This document shows, one piece after another, positions 12,881-20,002 of a stretch of 20,002 bases of DNA. How positions within the stretch are numbered: position 1 is the stretch's first letter; each line of letters begins with the position of its first letter. The stretch is from CAZFYZ01 sp964523735 (GTDB taxonomy: Bacteria; Armatimonadota; UBA5829), in assembly GCA_964523735.1 (NCBI GenBank), contig CAZFYZ010000068.1, forward strand, positions 1 through 20,002, written 5' to 3'. The position numbers and the translations under genes were made by a program. Under the pieces are notes generated by a model. It was not told the origin of the DNA. It saw nothing but the letters and a program-made list of their open reading frames with translations, and did no database searches.

Positions 12881-15800
12881 CTACCAGAATGCCTTGACGA
12901 ACGTCACATTACCTGTCACAGTCTGCTGATCGTCAATCCCAATCCCGACAGAGTAGAAAGTCTTGAACCTGTAGCTTATGCGGAACTGCCACTCGACGTT
13001 CTGCACGTTGGCCAGCGCGGCTCCCAGCCTCTGGTAGAGTGAGACGTAGAAATCGCCGAACAATCGCCTGGAGACATAGAGGGCAAGCGGACTGATGGGG
13101 CTGTATTCCAGCGAGAACTCCTCGAAACCCAGCCTCTCCACGAAGATCCTCTGAATGGGCATGAACAGCGCACTGGTGCCAACGGCCGTCAGTGCTGTGG
13201 CGAGCTGGGCCTGAAGGTCGGCTTCTCGTCCACCAAACAGACCTTCTACATGCCCAAGGGCAGCAAGAATCTGCTCTTTGGTGAGCCCGGGCGGATCGGA
13301 GGTGAGGGTGATGTTCATGTTGCTGACCGGCCCGTTCACCGTCATCGTGATACGGTAGCGTTCTCGCGTGCGCATAGGACCCGTCGCGGTCAGGGAGGTG
13401 GTCGCCTGGAAGTTGCTGAGGACTACCTCGGAAGCGACTGGTGGCTCATTCAGGCGCAAGATCATCTTTCCGCCCGGGACCACCGCGAACCGGATTCCGG
13501 TGCCTCTGAGCGTGATGTCGCCTTCTCTGGCTTCAAGCTCCAGCGTGACATTGAATGGCACTGCCGCGGAAGGATTGCCCAGCTGCCCTGATATCTTGCC
13601 ACTGCCGCCGACGAGTATCGACATCTGCGGAGGCCTGACACGAACACCGTCGCCGATCACTATCGGGATGTCCCTGAACAGCGGGCGAATGGGAAGAGTC
13701 CTCTCGATCGCCTTCCTCCCGCCCTCCGGAAGTGAGAATGCCAGCTCGGAGTTCGAGACCTTGATCCCGCCAAATCCTGTTGCGGGCACTGATATTACCG
13801 GCTCAGCGATCGTCCCCGAGATATCGAGGCCAACATCGAGTTGGACACGGGCGCTCTCCTGGTAACCCATGAGGCCCCGCTCCTCGACCGTCAGGCCCCG
13901 AGCCATCAACTGAAGGTTCACGTTGCCAAAGCCCTGGGCGGGCTCAGTCACGACGATCGTTCCGCCAGGCTGCAGGCCGATGGTTCCGCCGGTGCTTGAT
14001 TGCATAGCGAAAGTCTTGAATGTGATCGTCCGGCCTTCGAATCCGATATCCACGGTGACGTTGGTGAGACTACTTCCGACTCCTCTGACGCCAATCGTGC
14101 CGTTGGTCGTCCGAATCGCGCCGGTCAAGTTGATAGCGTCAATCGTGCCGCCCACGTTGATCTGAGCCTCAAGAGCCCCCGTAGTTCGGCTCGTATCGAT
14201 CGTAGAGGCAAAAGCGTTCAGGATATCAAGGTCCTCGTTTGCCAGGCTCGCCGAGAACTGGACCGGACGGTCCTTTGGAATTGTCAACTCCTCCCAACTC
14301 CAGGGAATGTACCCGCTGCCAATCACCTGATGGCCATTGAACGCCAGGAAGATATCGGTAACGTCGATCCGATCAGCACGGAATCTGATCTGAGAGACGC
14401 GCAGGTTGTCGAACTCGATCCCACGAATCCCCGGGCGGACGACTTCGATCGAACCTCTTATGTCGGGACGACGTACCGGGCCAGTGAAGATGAAGTCCAC
14501 TGTGGCGATGCCCGAGGGCGTATTCTCCCCGAGCCAGGGCCGCAATCTGGACAGATCGACGTTGTTAGCCGCCAGCATCAGGTCGAGGGTTTCATTAACA
14601 TAGACCGGAGCCCCTGGTGTCGTAGGACCAACCTGAACAGTAGTGTCATCCGATACCGCCTGGAAGCGATTGATCGTGACAGCTCCATTGGCAGAGGCGA
14701 CGTCGATGTCCAGAGAGTCGATCTGGCGGATGTCCACGCCAACGTCTTTGGCAGTCAGCTTGACCGAGCCATCCGGCAGAGTAAACCGCCCTTCCTCGTC
14801 TCTGAAGCAGCCCTGGAAGCTGAACCCGCCATTCATTGTGCCACTGGTCAGCCTGGGGACGCGCGTGAATGCCTCTCGAATCGGCTCCGCCTGCTCGGTC
14901 AACAAGTATGGACTGGCGGCAATAATCGCCCAGAGGTCGGGCACTCTCACGTTCTGGATCTGCGCTGTCGCGCTGTCCACGCAGGCTGTCTTGAGATCGA
15001 GATCGGTTCCCTGAAGATCGAATACCTGCTGGCCCCGGGTGAGCAAGGCGCGCCAGGAGGAGAAAGTCTGATCGGAGTACGCAGCCTCGATAGTCGCCTG
15101 ATCGAATGTGGCCTCGTTTAGCGTCAGGCCGGTGATCGACGCCTGCATCGTATAGTCTGGATCGTCCCAAGGCCCGGTGATTGCCCCGGAGGCCGAGGCG
15201 ATGCCACCGATCGTAAAGTACTTCTCAACTCGATCGCGGATCCTGACGAGGTCGAAGTCCCGTGCATCGAAGCTCAGGTCTAACTGGCGGGTTTCCACGT
15301 TCACTGTGCCATTGAGGTCAACACGGGCGTCCTGGCTGGCAATCGAGGTCTCAGATAGCCGGATTATGTCATTGGAAAAGTCGATCTTGGCGCCGGCTGA
15401 ACTGATCAGGAAGCCAAATGCAGTGGCATCAGTAAGCCGCAACGTTCCAGAGGCTGTGGTGTCCACGAACTGCGGTCTGCCGTCCCGGGTCCTCAGTCCG
15501 CGCAGGAACGCGCTAGTGAATGCGAAATCCCCTTCGACCGTGCCCTTTATGTCCGCCTTCTTACCCGTAAGCTCCATGAGCTTCTGAATCTGCAACCGCC
15601 GCACTTCGGCGTCTCCCGCGAAGTCTACGCGGGCGGTGTCCAGCCCGGATGCTCTGCCGGAGAATCTGACCTCTGCGGGGAATGCGCGTGCAACACCGCT
15701 GCGAACGGTGATACCCTGCCTGTCGCCGGAGTACGCGACTCGAGCGTAGTCAAGTTCATAGTCCTGGTAGCGTCCTCTAAACACTTCCAGGACTCCGGCC

Positions 15801-17545
15801 ACCACGGGATCGCGTGAATCTCCGGAAACCGTCCCGCTGGAATAGAGAATGCCGCTTAAATCGGGCTGCTTCAGCAGGCTGGCGACAGTGGCCATGTCGA
15901 CGGCTTCGATCGTGTATCTGACGTTAACACTTCGCGGACCACCGCTGCCTTGGGCCGCTATCAGCCCGCCGGCCGCATTCGCGACCAGCGTTCCCAATCC
16001 GGTCCGCCTGCCTGAGTCATAACTAACTTCGACCGATGCGCCAGTGAAGGGCATCCCTCCGACGGAACCCCTGGAGATGCGAGCGTCGGCACGAACGGTG
16101 GGCGCACTCAGCGTCCCTGAGACAGCGAAATCCGCATCGGCGGTTCCCGTGAGCCTGGTCCCGGCCGGCACGTTCAGGATTCGCAGCGGAAAGGCTCGAA
16201 CGGTCCCTTCTAGCGAGACGGTTCTGGAGCCGGTAGTCCCGAGCGAACCCGACGCCCGCACCCTTGCTCCGTCGATCCTGAAATTGACCGAGTCCAGGAA
16301 GATAGTGCCCTGCTGGTATTGTGCCTCGAGCGTAATGTCGGCGGCCGTGTAGCCGAAAGCAGATAGGCTGCCGATCGTGGCGGCTGTCCTCGCCGACGGA
16401 GCCGCGCGCGTGCCGGTGATAGTCGCCGCAACGCTGCCGATCCCCTGGATTCGAAGGTGCGGAGGGACACCACTGATGCCGAAAGAACTGAGCAGCCCCG
16501 CAATGTTGACGCGGGGCGCGGAGACCGACAAATTCAGCTTTGGAGCCTGGAAGTTGGCAACCATGCCTGTCGCACGTGCGCGCGTTCCGCCGAGCACGCC
16601 GGTCAGATCGAGTGCGGCTGATCGGCCAGCCAGGAGTATGCGGCCCGACAAGTCCTTCACTGGCGACTGCAGCCCTGGCGCCAGCACCTCTGCGCCGGAG
16701 ACGGTGGCGAAGCCCGTCATGTAGGGGAGGCCTCTGAGCGGGAACTTGGTGCTTAATCCGAGTGTGCCTGTCACCCTGCCTTTGCGTACGTCCACGTGTC
16801 TGGAGATGCCCGTGAGTTGGGCAACGAATGGGGCACTGGCTTCAACAGCGCTCAGATCAAGCTTGAGCGATCTCAATCTCGGGTTGTACGTGCCGGTGAA
16901 GCTCGTGGACTTCAGAGTGCTGACGTCGCCAAGCGCTGTTCCGGCGAATGTAAGAAGGGGGTAGCGCTGAGCGTTGTAGGTAAGGTCGAGATCGTGCAAG
17001 CGGAATGGCTTGATCCGCCCCATCGAGGTGGGTGAGAGAGCCGACTTTCTGAGATCTGCAAACGTCGCACGCGCATTGTAGAGCCGAACAATTCCTCTGA
17101 ACGGCGGACGCGGCGGACCCGGCTTCGGCCTGAGCAGATCAAGTATGTTCAGGCTGCCATCCGACCTACGTACGAGGTGAACAACAGGATCGCGCAAGTC
17201 GACGGTCCGTATCCCTGAGGCCCCCGCTCCGCCAAACACCACTGCGCGAAAGTCGTATCGCACAATCACGGTGTCAGCGGTCAGGAGCGTGCCCTGGCTG
17301 AGATCCCCTGCCTCCGCGATCTGGAGGCCTTTGACGATAGCAGTACCGAATGGCAGGAGCGTAGCTTCACGAACGACGACCTGCTTGCCAAACTGGGCAG
17401 TGAGCTGATCACTAAGCAGTTCCTGTGCGTTTGACAGGACGAGCTCCACCTGCCTCGCCACGTGAATGCTGCTGATGATAAGCATTATCAGCACGGGCAA
17501 GTAGGTGATAAGCAGGATGAGCGATCTCTGCGTCCTCGTCAGCAT
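12881..17545 (-). CDS. tamB: TamB-like translocation and assembly / AsmA-type lipid-transfer protein
   Basis: A 1554-residue protein anchored by one N-terminal membrane helix (about 8-31). A long run of beta-rich repeats follows (GTLGLSTKFPLRG, VRASGSLGTTGSRT, IAQGSGG and similar), and the C-terminal TamB (DUF490) domain ends in ITLTSDPPGLTKEQILAALG and a closing VTFVKAFW. TamB proteins span the periplasm as a hydrophobic beta-taco groove and work with Omp85 proteins or in phospholipid export to the outer membrane. The length is in the normal range (about 1250-1600). ATG 17545 overlaps the last seven bases of lipB and has no ribosome-binding site of its own, so translation is probably coupled. 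A plus-strand 373-codon frame inside it is a shadow. Function in protein versus lipid traffic cannot be decided here. Confidence 0.9.
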   Translation of the reverse strand: MLTRTQRSLILLITYLPVLIMLIISSIHVARQVELVLSNAQELLSDQLTAQFGKQVVVREATLLPFGTAIVKGLQIAEAGDLSQGTLLTADTVIVRYDFRAVVFGGAGASGIRTVDLRDPVVHLVRRSDGSLNILDLLRPKPGPPRPPFRGIVRLYNARATFADLRKSALSPTSMGRIKPFRLHDLDLTYNAQRYPLLTFAGTALGDVSTLKSTSFTGTYNPRLRSLKLDLSAVEASAPFVAQLTGISRHVDVRKGRVTGTLGLSTKFPLRGLPYMTGFATVSGAEVLAPGLQSPVKDLSGRILLAGRSAALDLTGVLGGTRARATGMVANFQAPKLNLSVSAPRVNIAGLLSSFGISGVPPHLRIQGIGSVAATITGTRAAPSARTAATIGSLSAFGYTAADITLEAQYQQGTIFLDSVNFRIDGARVRASGSLGTTGSRTVSLEGTVRAFPLRILNVPAGTRLTGTADADFAVSGTLSAPTVRADARISRGSVGGMPFTGASVEVSYDSGRRTGLGTLVANAAGGLIAAQGSGGPRSVNVRYTIEAVDMATVASLLKQPDLSGILYSSGTVSGDSRDPVVAGVLEVFRGRYQDYELDYARVAYSGDRQGITVRSGVARAFPAEVRFSGRASGLDTARVDFAGDAEVRRLQIQKLMELTGKKADIKGTVEGDFAFTSAFLRGLRTRDGRPQFVDTTASGTLRLTDATAFGFLISSAGAKIDFSNDIIRLSETSIASQDARVDLNGTVNVETRQLDLSFDARDFDLVRIRDRVEKYFTIGGIASASGAITGPWDDPDYTMQASITGLTLNEATFDQATIEAAYSDQTFSSWRALLTRGQQVFDLQGTDLDLKTACVDSATAQIQNVRVPDLWAIIAASPYLLTEQAEPIREAFTRVPRLTSGTMNGGFSFQGCFRDEEGRFTLPDGSVKLTAKDVGVDIRQIDSLDIDVASANGAVTINRFQAVSDDTTVQVGPTTPGAPVYVNETLDLMLAANNVDLSRLRPWLGENTPSGIATVDFIFTGPVRRPDIRGSIEVVRPGIRGIEFDNLRVSQIRFRADRIDVTDIFLAFNGHQVIGSGYIPWSWEELTIPKDRPVQFSASLANEDLDILNAFASTIDTSRTTGALEAQINVGGTIDAINLTGAIRTTNGTIGVRGVGSSLTNVTVDIGFEGRTITFKTFAMQSSTGGTIGLQPGGTIVVTEPAQGFGNVNLQLMARGLTVEERGLMGYQESARVQLDVGLDISGTIAEPVISVPATGFGGIKVSNSELAFSLPEGGRKAIERTLPIRPLFRDIPIVIGDGVRVRPPQMSILVGGSGKISGQLGNPSAAVPFNVTLELEAREGDITLRGTGIRFAVVPGGKMILRLNEPPVASEVVLSNFQATTSLTATGPMRTRERYRITMTVNGPVSNMNITLTSDPPGLTKEQILAALGHVEGLFGGREADLQAQLATALTAVGTSALFMPIQRIFVERLGFEEFSLEYSPISPLALYVSRRLFGDFYVSLYQRLGAALANVQNVEWQFRISYRFKTFYSVGIGIDDQQTVTGNVTFVKAFW

Positions 17546-18255
17546 AAGGGCTCGGTGGGCGTGTCCAAGTTGACGCCATAAACCTCTGCAAACTTTGACG
17601 TATAGACTTCCCGCGCCCGATCAAGCCCCGGCGCTTCACCCAAGAGTTCCGCCATCGAAGTCATCTTGGCTGACTGCAGACCGCAGGGGTTGATCAGGGC
17701 GAAGTGCGCCATGTTTGGGTCCACGTTCAGAGCAAACCCGTGGTAGGTTACCCAACGCCGGACTGCTATACCTATGGAGCAGATCTTTTTGTCTGCAACC
17801 CACACGCCAGCGGGCGGATTTCTGCGACCTTCAATGCCGAACTCGGCAAGAGTGTCGATCACGGTCTGCTCCAGACGGCGCAGGTAGTCATGAAGATCGT
17901 TGGCTACTTCTCGGAGCCTGAGGATCGGATATCCGACGAGTTGACCAGGGCCGTGGTATGTGACGTCACCGCCGCGGTCGGTCTCATAGAGTTCGACGCC
18001 TTGGGATTCGAGTGCCTGCGGGCTGACAAGAACGTTACCCTCGCCCGTCTTGACGCCCATGGTTATCACGGGATCGTGCTCGAGGAGGATGAGAGCGCCG
18101 AAGAGGTCTCCTGCCGCGCACTTGCCATGCAGCTGATGCTGAAGCTCCAGCGCATCTGCATAAGAAATGCGCCCGATACTATACAAGGCGCACCTGCGTG
18201 AAGAAGCCTCGACGGCGTTACCGGGCTTCGTATCGGGGCAATCCTGGAACTCCAT
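17539..18255 (-). CDS. lipB: LipB octanoyl-ACP:protein N-octanoyltransferase
   Basis: A 238-residue lipoate-biosynthesis enzyme that moves octanoate from acyl-carrier protein to lipoyl domains in the cytoplasm. It has RGGDVTYHGPGQLVGYPI (94-111), catalytic Lys157 in KKICSIGIAVRRW, YHGFALNV (171-178), catalytic Cys191 in INPCGL and TSMAELL (199-205). All active-site residues are present and the length is normal. ATG 18255 has GGAGGA four bases upstream. The last codons overlap the tamB start. The upstream promoter contains a palindrome in its spacer. LipA is not in the window. No oddity in the protein. Confidence 0.96.
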   Translation of the reverse strand: MEFQDCPDTKPGNAVEASSRRCALYSIGRISYADALELQHQLHGKCAAGDLFGALILLEHDPVITMGVKTGEGNVLVSPQALESQGVELYETDRGGDVTYHGPGQLVGYPILRLREVANDLHDYLRRLEQTVIDTLAEFGIEGRRNPPAGVWVADKKICSIGIAVRRWVTYHGFALNVDPNMAHFALINPCGLQSAKMTSMAELLGEAPGLDRAREVYTSKFAEVYGVNLDTPTEPLC

Positions 18256-18286
18256 TTCTCCTCCGGCAGGCTGAGCGGTTAAAGTA

Positions 18287-18316
18287 AGTATACTCTCGCT
18301 CGAGAGAGAGGGTCAA
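18287..18316 (-). promoter_or_regulatory. Promoter of lipB-tamB with an internal palindrome
   Basis: Minus-strand TTGACC (18311-18316), 18-bp spacer, TATACT (18287-18292). The spacer contains a perfect 6-2-6 inverted repeat, CTCTCG-CT-CGAGAG (18293-18306), well placed to bind a repressor. The start near 18280 leaves about 25 nt before the lipB ATG. The gap after comM is only 73 bp, so some read-through from comM is possible. Confidence 0.75.
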
Positions 18317-18328
18317 GAAGAAGAGGAA

Positions 18329-19864
18329 TCAGCCCCAGTACTTCCTATCCAGGCTTCGATACTGCAGGGCTTCGGCGAGATGGCTGACCTGTATGTCGTT
18401 CGAGGCTTGGAGGTCGGCGATGGTGCGGGAGAGCTTGAGAATGCGGTCGAAGGCCCTGGCTGAGAGGCGCAGCTGCTCGACTGCGTGCTTGAGCATCGAC
18501 TCGGCTTCAGCGTCGAGCTTGCAGTAAGTCTTCATATGGCGGGAGGTCATCTGCGCGTTGCAGTGAATCTTGGTGCCGGCGTAACGCGCGTTCTGAAGCT
18601 CGCGAGCGGTGCGAACACGGGCGCGGATGTTGGTTGATGGCTCGCCTGGCGCGCGCGCCATCAGTTCGTCCTGCCTCAGGCGCGGGACCTCAACGTGGAT
18701 ATCAATCCGGTCCAGGAGCGGGCCCGATATCCGCTGGACGTACCGATGGATCATGTTCGGGGTGCAAGTGCAGGCCTTCAGATGATCATTGAAGAACCCG
18801 CACGGGCATGGGTTCATTGCTGCGACCAGCATGAAGTGTGCAGGATACGTGAGCGAGGCCTGCGCACGGGCGATGGTGACCTGGCCATCTTCGAGAGGCT
18901 GGCGCGTGACCTCGAGCACGTCGCGCTTGAACTCCGGGAACTCGTCGAGGAAGAGCACGCCGTGGTGAGCAAGGCTGACCTCGCCGGGCCTCGGATAGGT
19001 CCCGCCGCCTGTCAGCCCGGCGTTTGAGATCGTGTGATGCGGCGACCGGAAGGCCCTGCGCGTGATCAACGCCTCGTGCTGGCTCAGAAGACCACAGACG
19101 CTGTAGAGCTTCGTGACCTCAAGCGCCTCCTCCATGTTGAGGGGCGGCATGATCGTCGGAATCCGCCTGGCGAGCATGGTCTTGCCTGAGCCGGGAGGGC
19201 CGATCATTAGCATGTTGTGGCCACCGGCTGCCGCTACTTCGAGCGCGCGTTTGACCGAGTCCTGACCCTTTACATCTGAGAAATCTACGTCGTAGGCGGC
19301 TTCCTCTAGCGCCTCAAACTCCTTGGCGTCGAAGATGGCCGGGAGCATGTGGTCGGGTTCGTTGAGAAGCTGGACGACCTCGGTCAGCGTCTGGACCGGG
19401 TAGACCTCGACGTTGCCAACGATGGCCGCTTCCTTAACGTTGTGCGAGGGCACGATCATTCGAGACGCCTTCTCGTCACGAGCATTCAGGGCGATCGGAA
19501 GCACCCCGCTGACGCCCCTGATGGATCCGTCAAGGCTCAGTTCTCCAACAACGACGGCATCCTGAGTGAAATCTGTGTCTACCTGCCCCGTGGCGGCGAG
19601 GATGCCTATTGCTATTGGCAGATCAAAGGATGGGCCTTCCTTGCGAACGTCGGCGGGGGCGAGATTGATGGTGATCCTGCGTGAGGGAAACTCCAGTCCG
19701 CAGTTCTTGATGGCAGCGCGGACGCGCTCTTTGGACTCCTGAACCGCCGTGTCAGGGAGGCCGACGATCGTGAACCCAGGTAGCGCGGGGGCAATATCCA
19801 CCTCCACATCCACCGTATAGGCGTCAATTCCATTAACCGCGCTGGACTTTATGTGTGCAAGCAT
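18329..19864 (-). CDS. comM: YifB/ComM family Mg-chelatase-like AAA+ ATPase
   Basis: A 511-residue protein of full family length. An N-terminal ChlI-like domain (about 20-145: PGFTIVGLPDTAVQESKERV, NLAPADVRKEGPSFDLP) is followed by the AAA+ core: Walker A GPPGSGKT (222-229), FRSPHHTISNAGL (272-284), Walker B VLFLDE (303-308) and DRIDIH (385-390). A four-Cys zinc site (C353, C355, C365, C367) and the C-terminal domain ending YRSLDRKYWG complete it. In Vibrio, ComM is a hexameric helicase that promotes branch migration during integration of transformed DNA. Housekeeping copies are also common, so a competence role here is inference, helped by the nearby comEC pair. ATG 19864 has only a weak ribosome-binding site (GGTAA). 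Confidence 0.95.
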   Translation of the reverse strand: MLAHIKSSAVNGIDAYTVDVEVDIAPALPGFTIVGLPDTAVQESKERVRAAIKNCGLEFPSRRITINLAPADVRKEGPSFDLPIAIGILAATGQVDTDFTQDAVVVGELSLDGSIRGVSGVLPIALNARDEKASRMIVPSHNVKEAAIVGNVEVYPVQTLTEVVQLLNEPDHMLPAIFDAKEFEALEEAAYDVDFSDVKGQDSVKRALEVAAAGGHNMLMIGPPGSGKTMLARRIPTIMPPLNMEEALEVTKLYSVCGLLSQHEALITRRAFRSPHHTISNAGLTGGGTYPRPGEVSLAHHGVLFLDEFPEFKRDVLEVTRQPLEDGQVTIARAQASLTYPAHFMLVAAMNPCPCGFFNDHLKACTCTPNMIHRYVQRISGPLLDRIDIHVEVPRLRQDELMARAPGEPSTNIRARVRTARELQNARYAGTKIHCNAQMTSRHMKTYCKLDAEAESMLKHAVEQLRLSARAFDRILKLSRTIADLQASNDIQVSHLAEALQYRSLDRKYWG

Positions 19865-19894
19865 GATAGCGTTACCAATAGCCCTTTACTCATC

Positions 19895-19923
19895 ATTATA
19901 TGAGGCTCGCTGGCAAGCGTCAA
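19895..19923 (-). promoter_or_regulatory. Promoter of comM
   Basis: Minus-strand TTGACG (19918-19923), 17-bp spacer, perfect TATAAT (19895-19900). Transcription should begin near 19888, about 24 nt before the ATG. Two 15-bp repeats lie upstream (19951-19965, 19987-20001). Confidence 0.85.
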
Positions 19924-19950
19924 TTGGTTGGATCGATCGCTCAAGATACG

Positions 19951-20001
19951 TGATGCCTCACGAGAAAAGCGCACCGAAATGATGGTTGATGCCTCACGAG
20001 A
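19951..20001. repeat. 15-bp direct repeat pair upstream of the comM promoter
   Basis: TGATGCCTCACGAGA occurs at 19951-19965 and 19987-20001, a 36-bp period, ending at the window edge. With its two preceding bases the left copy forms an inverted repeat CGTGA-TGCC-TCACG (19949-19962); the right copy is less symmetrical. It may be an operator pair, a spacer repeat or the end of a longer array beyond the window. Confidence 0.65.
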
Positions 20002-20002
20002 G

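Noticed and set aside
14000..15121. 373-codon open frame on the plus strand
   Set aside because: It is fully antisense to tamB, has no recognisable domain, and is expected as a shadow in GC-rich coding sequence.
19949..20002. Edge of a CRISPR array
   Set aside because: A 15-bp repeat at a 36-bp period is too short for normal CRISPR repeats and spacers, and no cas gene is present.

Overview
The window looks like a chromosomal core region of a diderm bacterium with a GC content in the high fifties. It carries a Gram-positive-style mcsA-mcsB-clpC protein-quality-control cluster together with outer-membrane machinery: a BamA/Omp85 protein with signal peptide and C-terminal Phe, and a TamB-like translocation protein. 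It also carries a menaquinone-type MenG and a long-chain polyprenyl diphosphate synthase. This mix points to a diderm member of the Terrabacteria, with Armatimonadota my best guess. That is an inference from gene content only; no rRNA or tRNA gene is visible.

Layout. All genes are on the minus strand except a two-gene plus-strand island at 7600-10039. Left part (1-2956): ilvE, mcsA, mcsB and the start of clpC form one tightly packed transcription unit, with a 4-bp mcsA/mcsB overlap, running off the left edge. The Bacillus-type ctsR repressor gene is absent and ilvE heads the unit. Next (3217-4719) come a sugar phosphate isomerase/epimerase-like TIM barrel and a small TPR protein, each with its own promoter. 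At 4884-7484 lie an alpha/beta hydrolase, MenG and the polyprenyl synthase; a promoter on the hydrolase stop codon makes menG-polyprenyl synthase a likely menaquinone unit. The plus-strand island encodes ComEC as two proteins: the membrane channel, then a separate metallo-beta-lactamase protein with its own N-terminal membrane segment. A strong hairpin at 10088-10113 separates it from the convergent bamA.

The right half (10142-19864, minus) is envelope and housekeeping: comM/yifB, then lipB overlapping tamB, then an ECF sigma factor, then bamA with its own promoter. tamB and bamA flank the sigma gene, and no anti-sigma gene is next to it.

Eight vegetative-type promoters could be read, seven of them close to TTGmCm-17/18-TATAmT. 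Most intergenic gaps hold short, degenerate, mutually different repeats: a 17-bp inverted repeat of a cgaaagcacgaaa type, a telomere-like GGGTTA run, a doubled CTCACCCCAGC hairpin, ttcgatg tandems and a 14-bp tandem. In two genes (mcsA, menG) such repeat sequence appears to be translated as an N-terminal extension. I see no prophage, insertion sequence, CRISPR array or clear novel multi-gene system. The most unusual points are the Ser replacing the conserved Cys in McsB, the split ComEC, and the repeat content of the spacers and gene starts.
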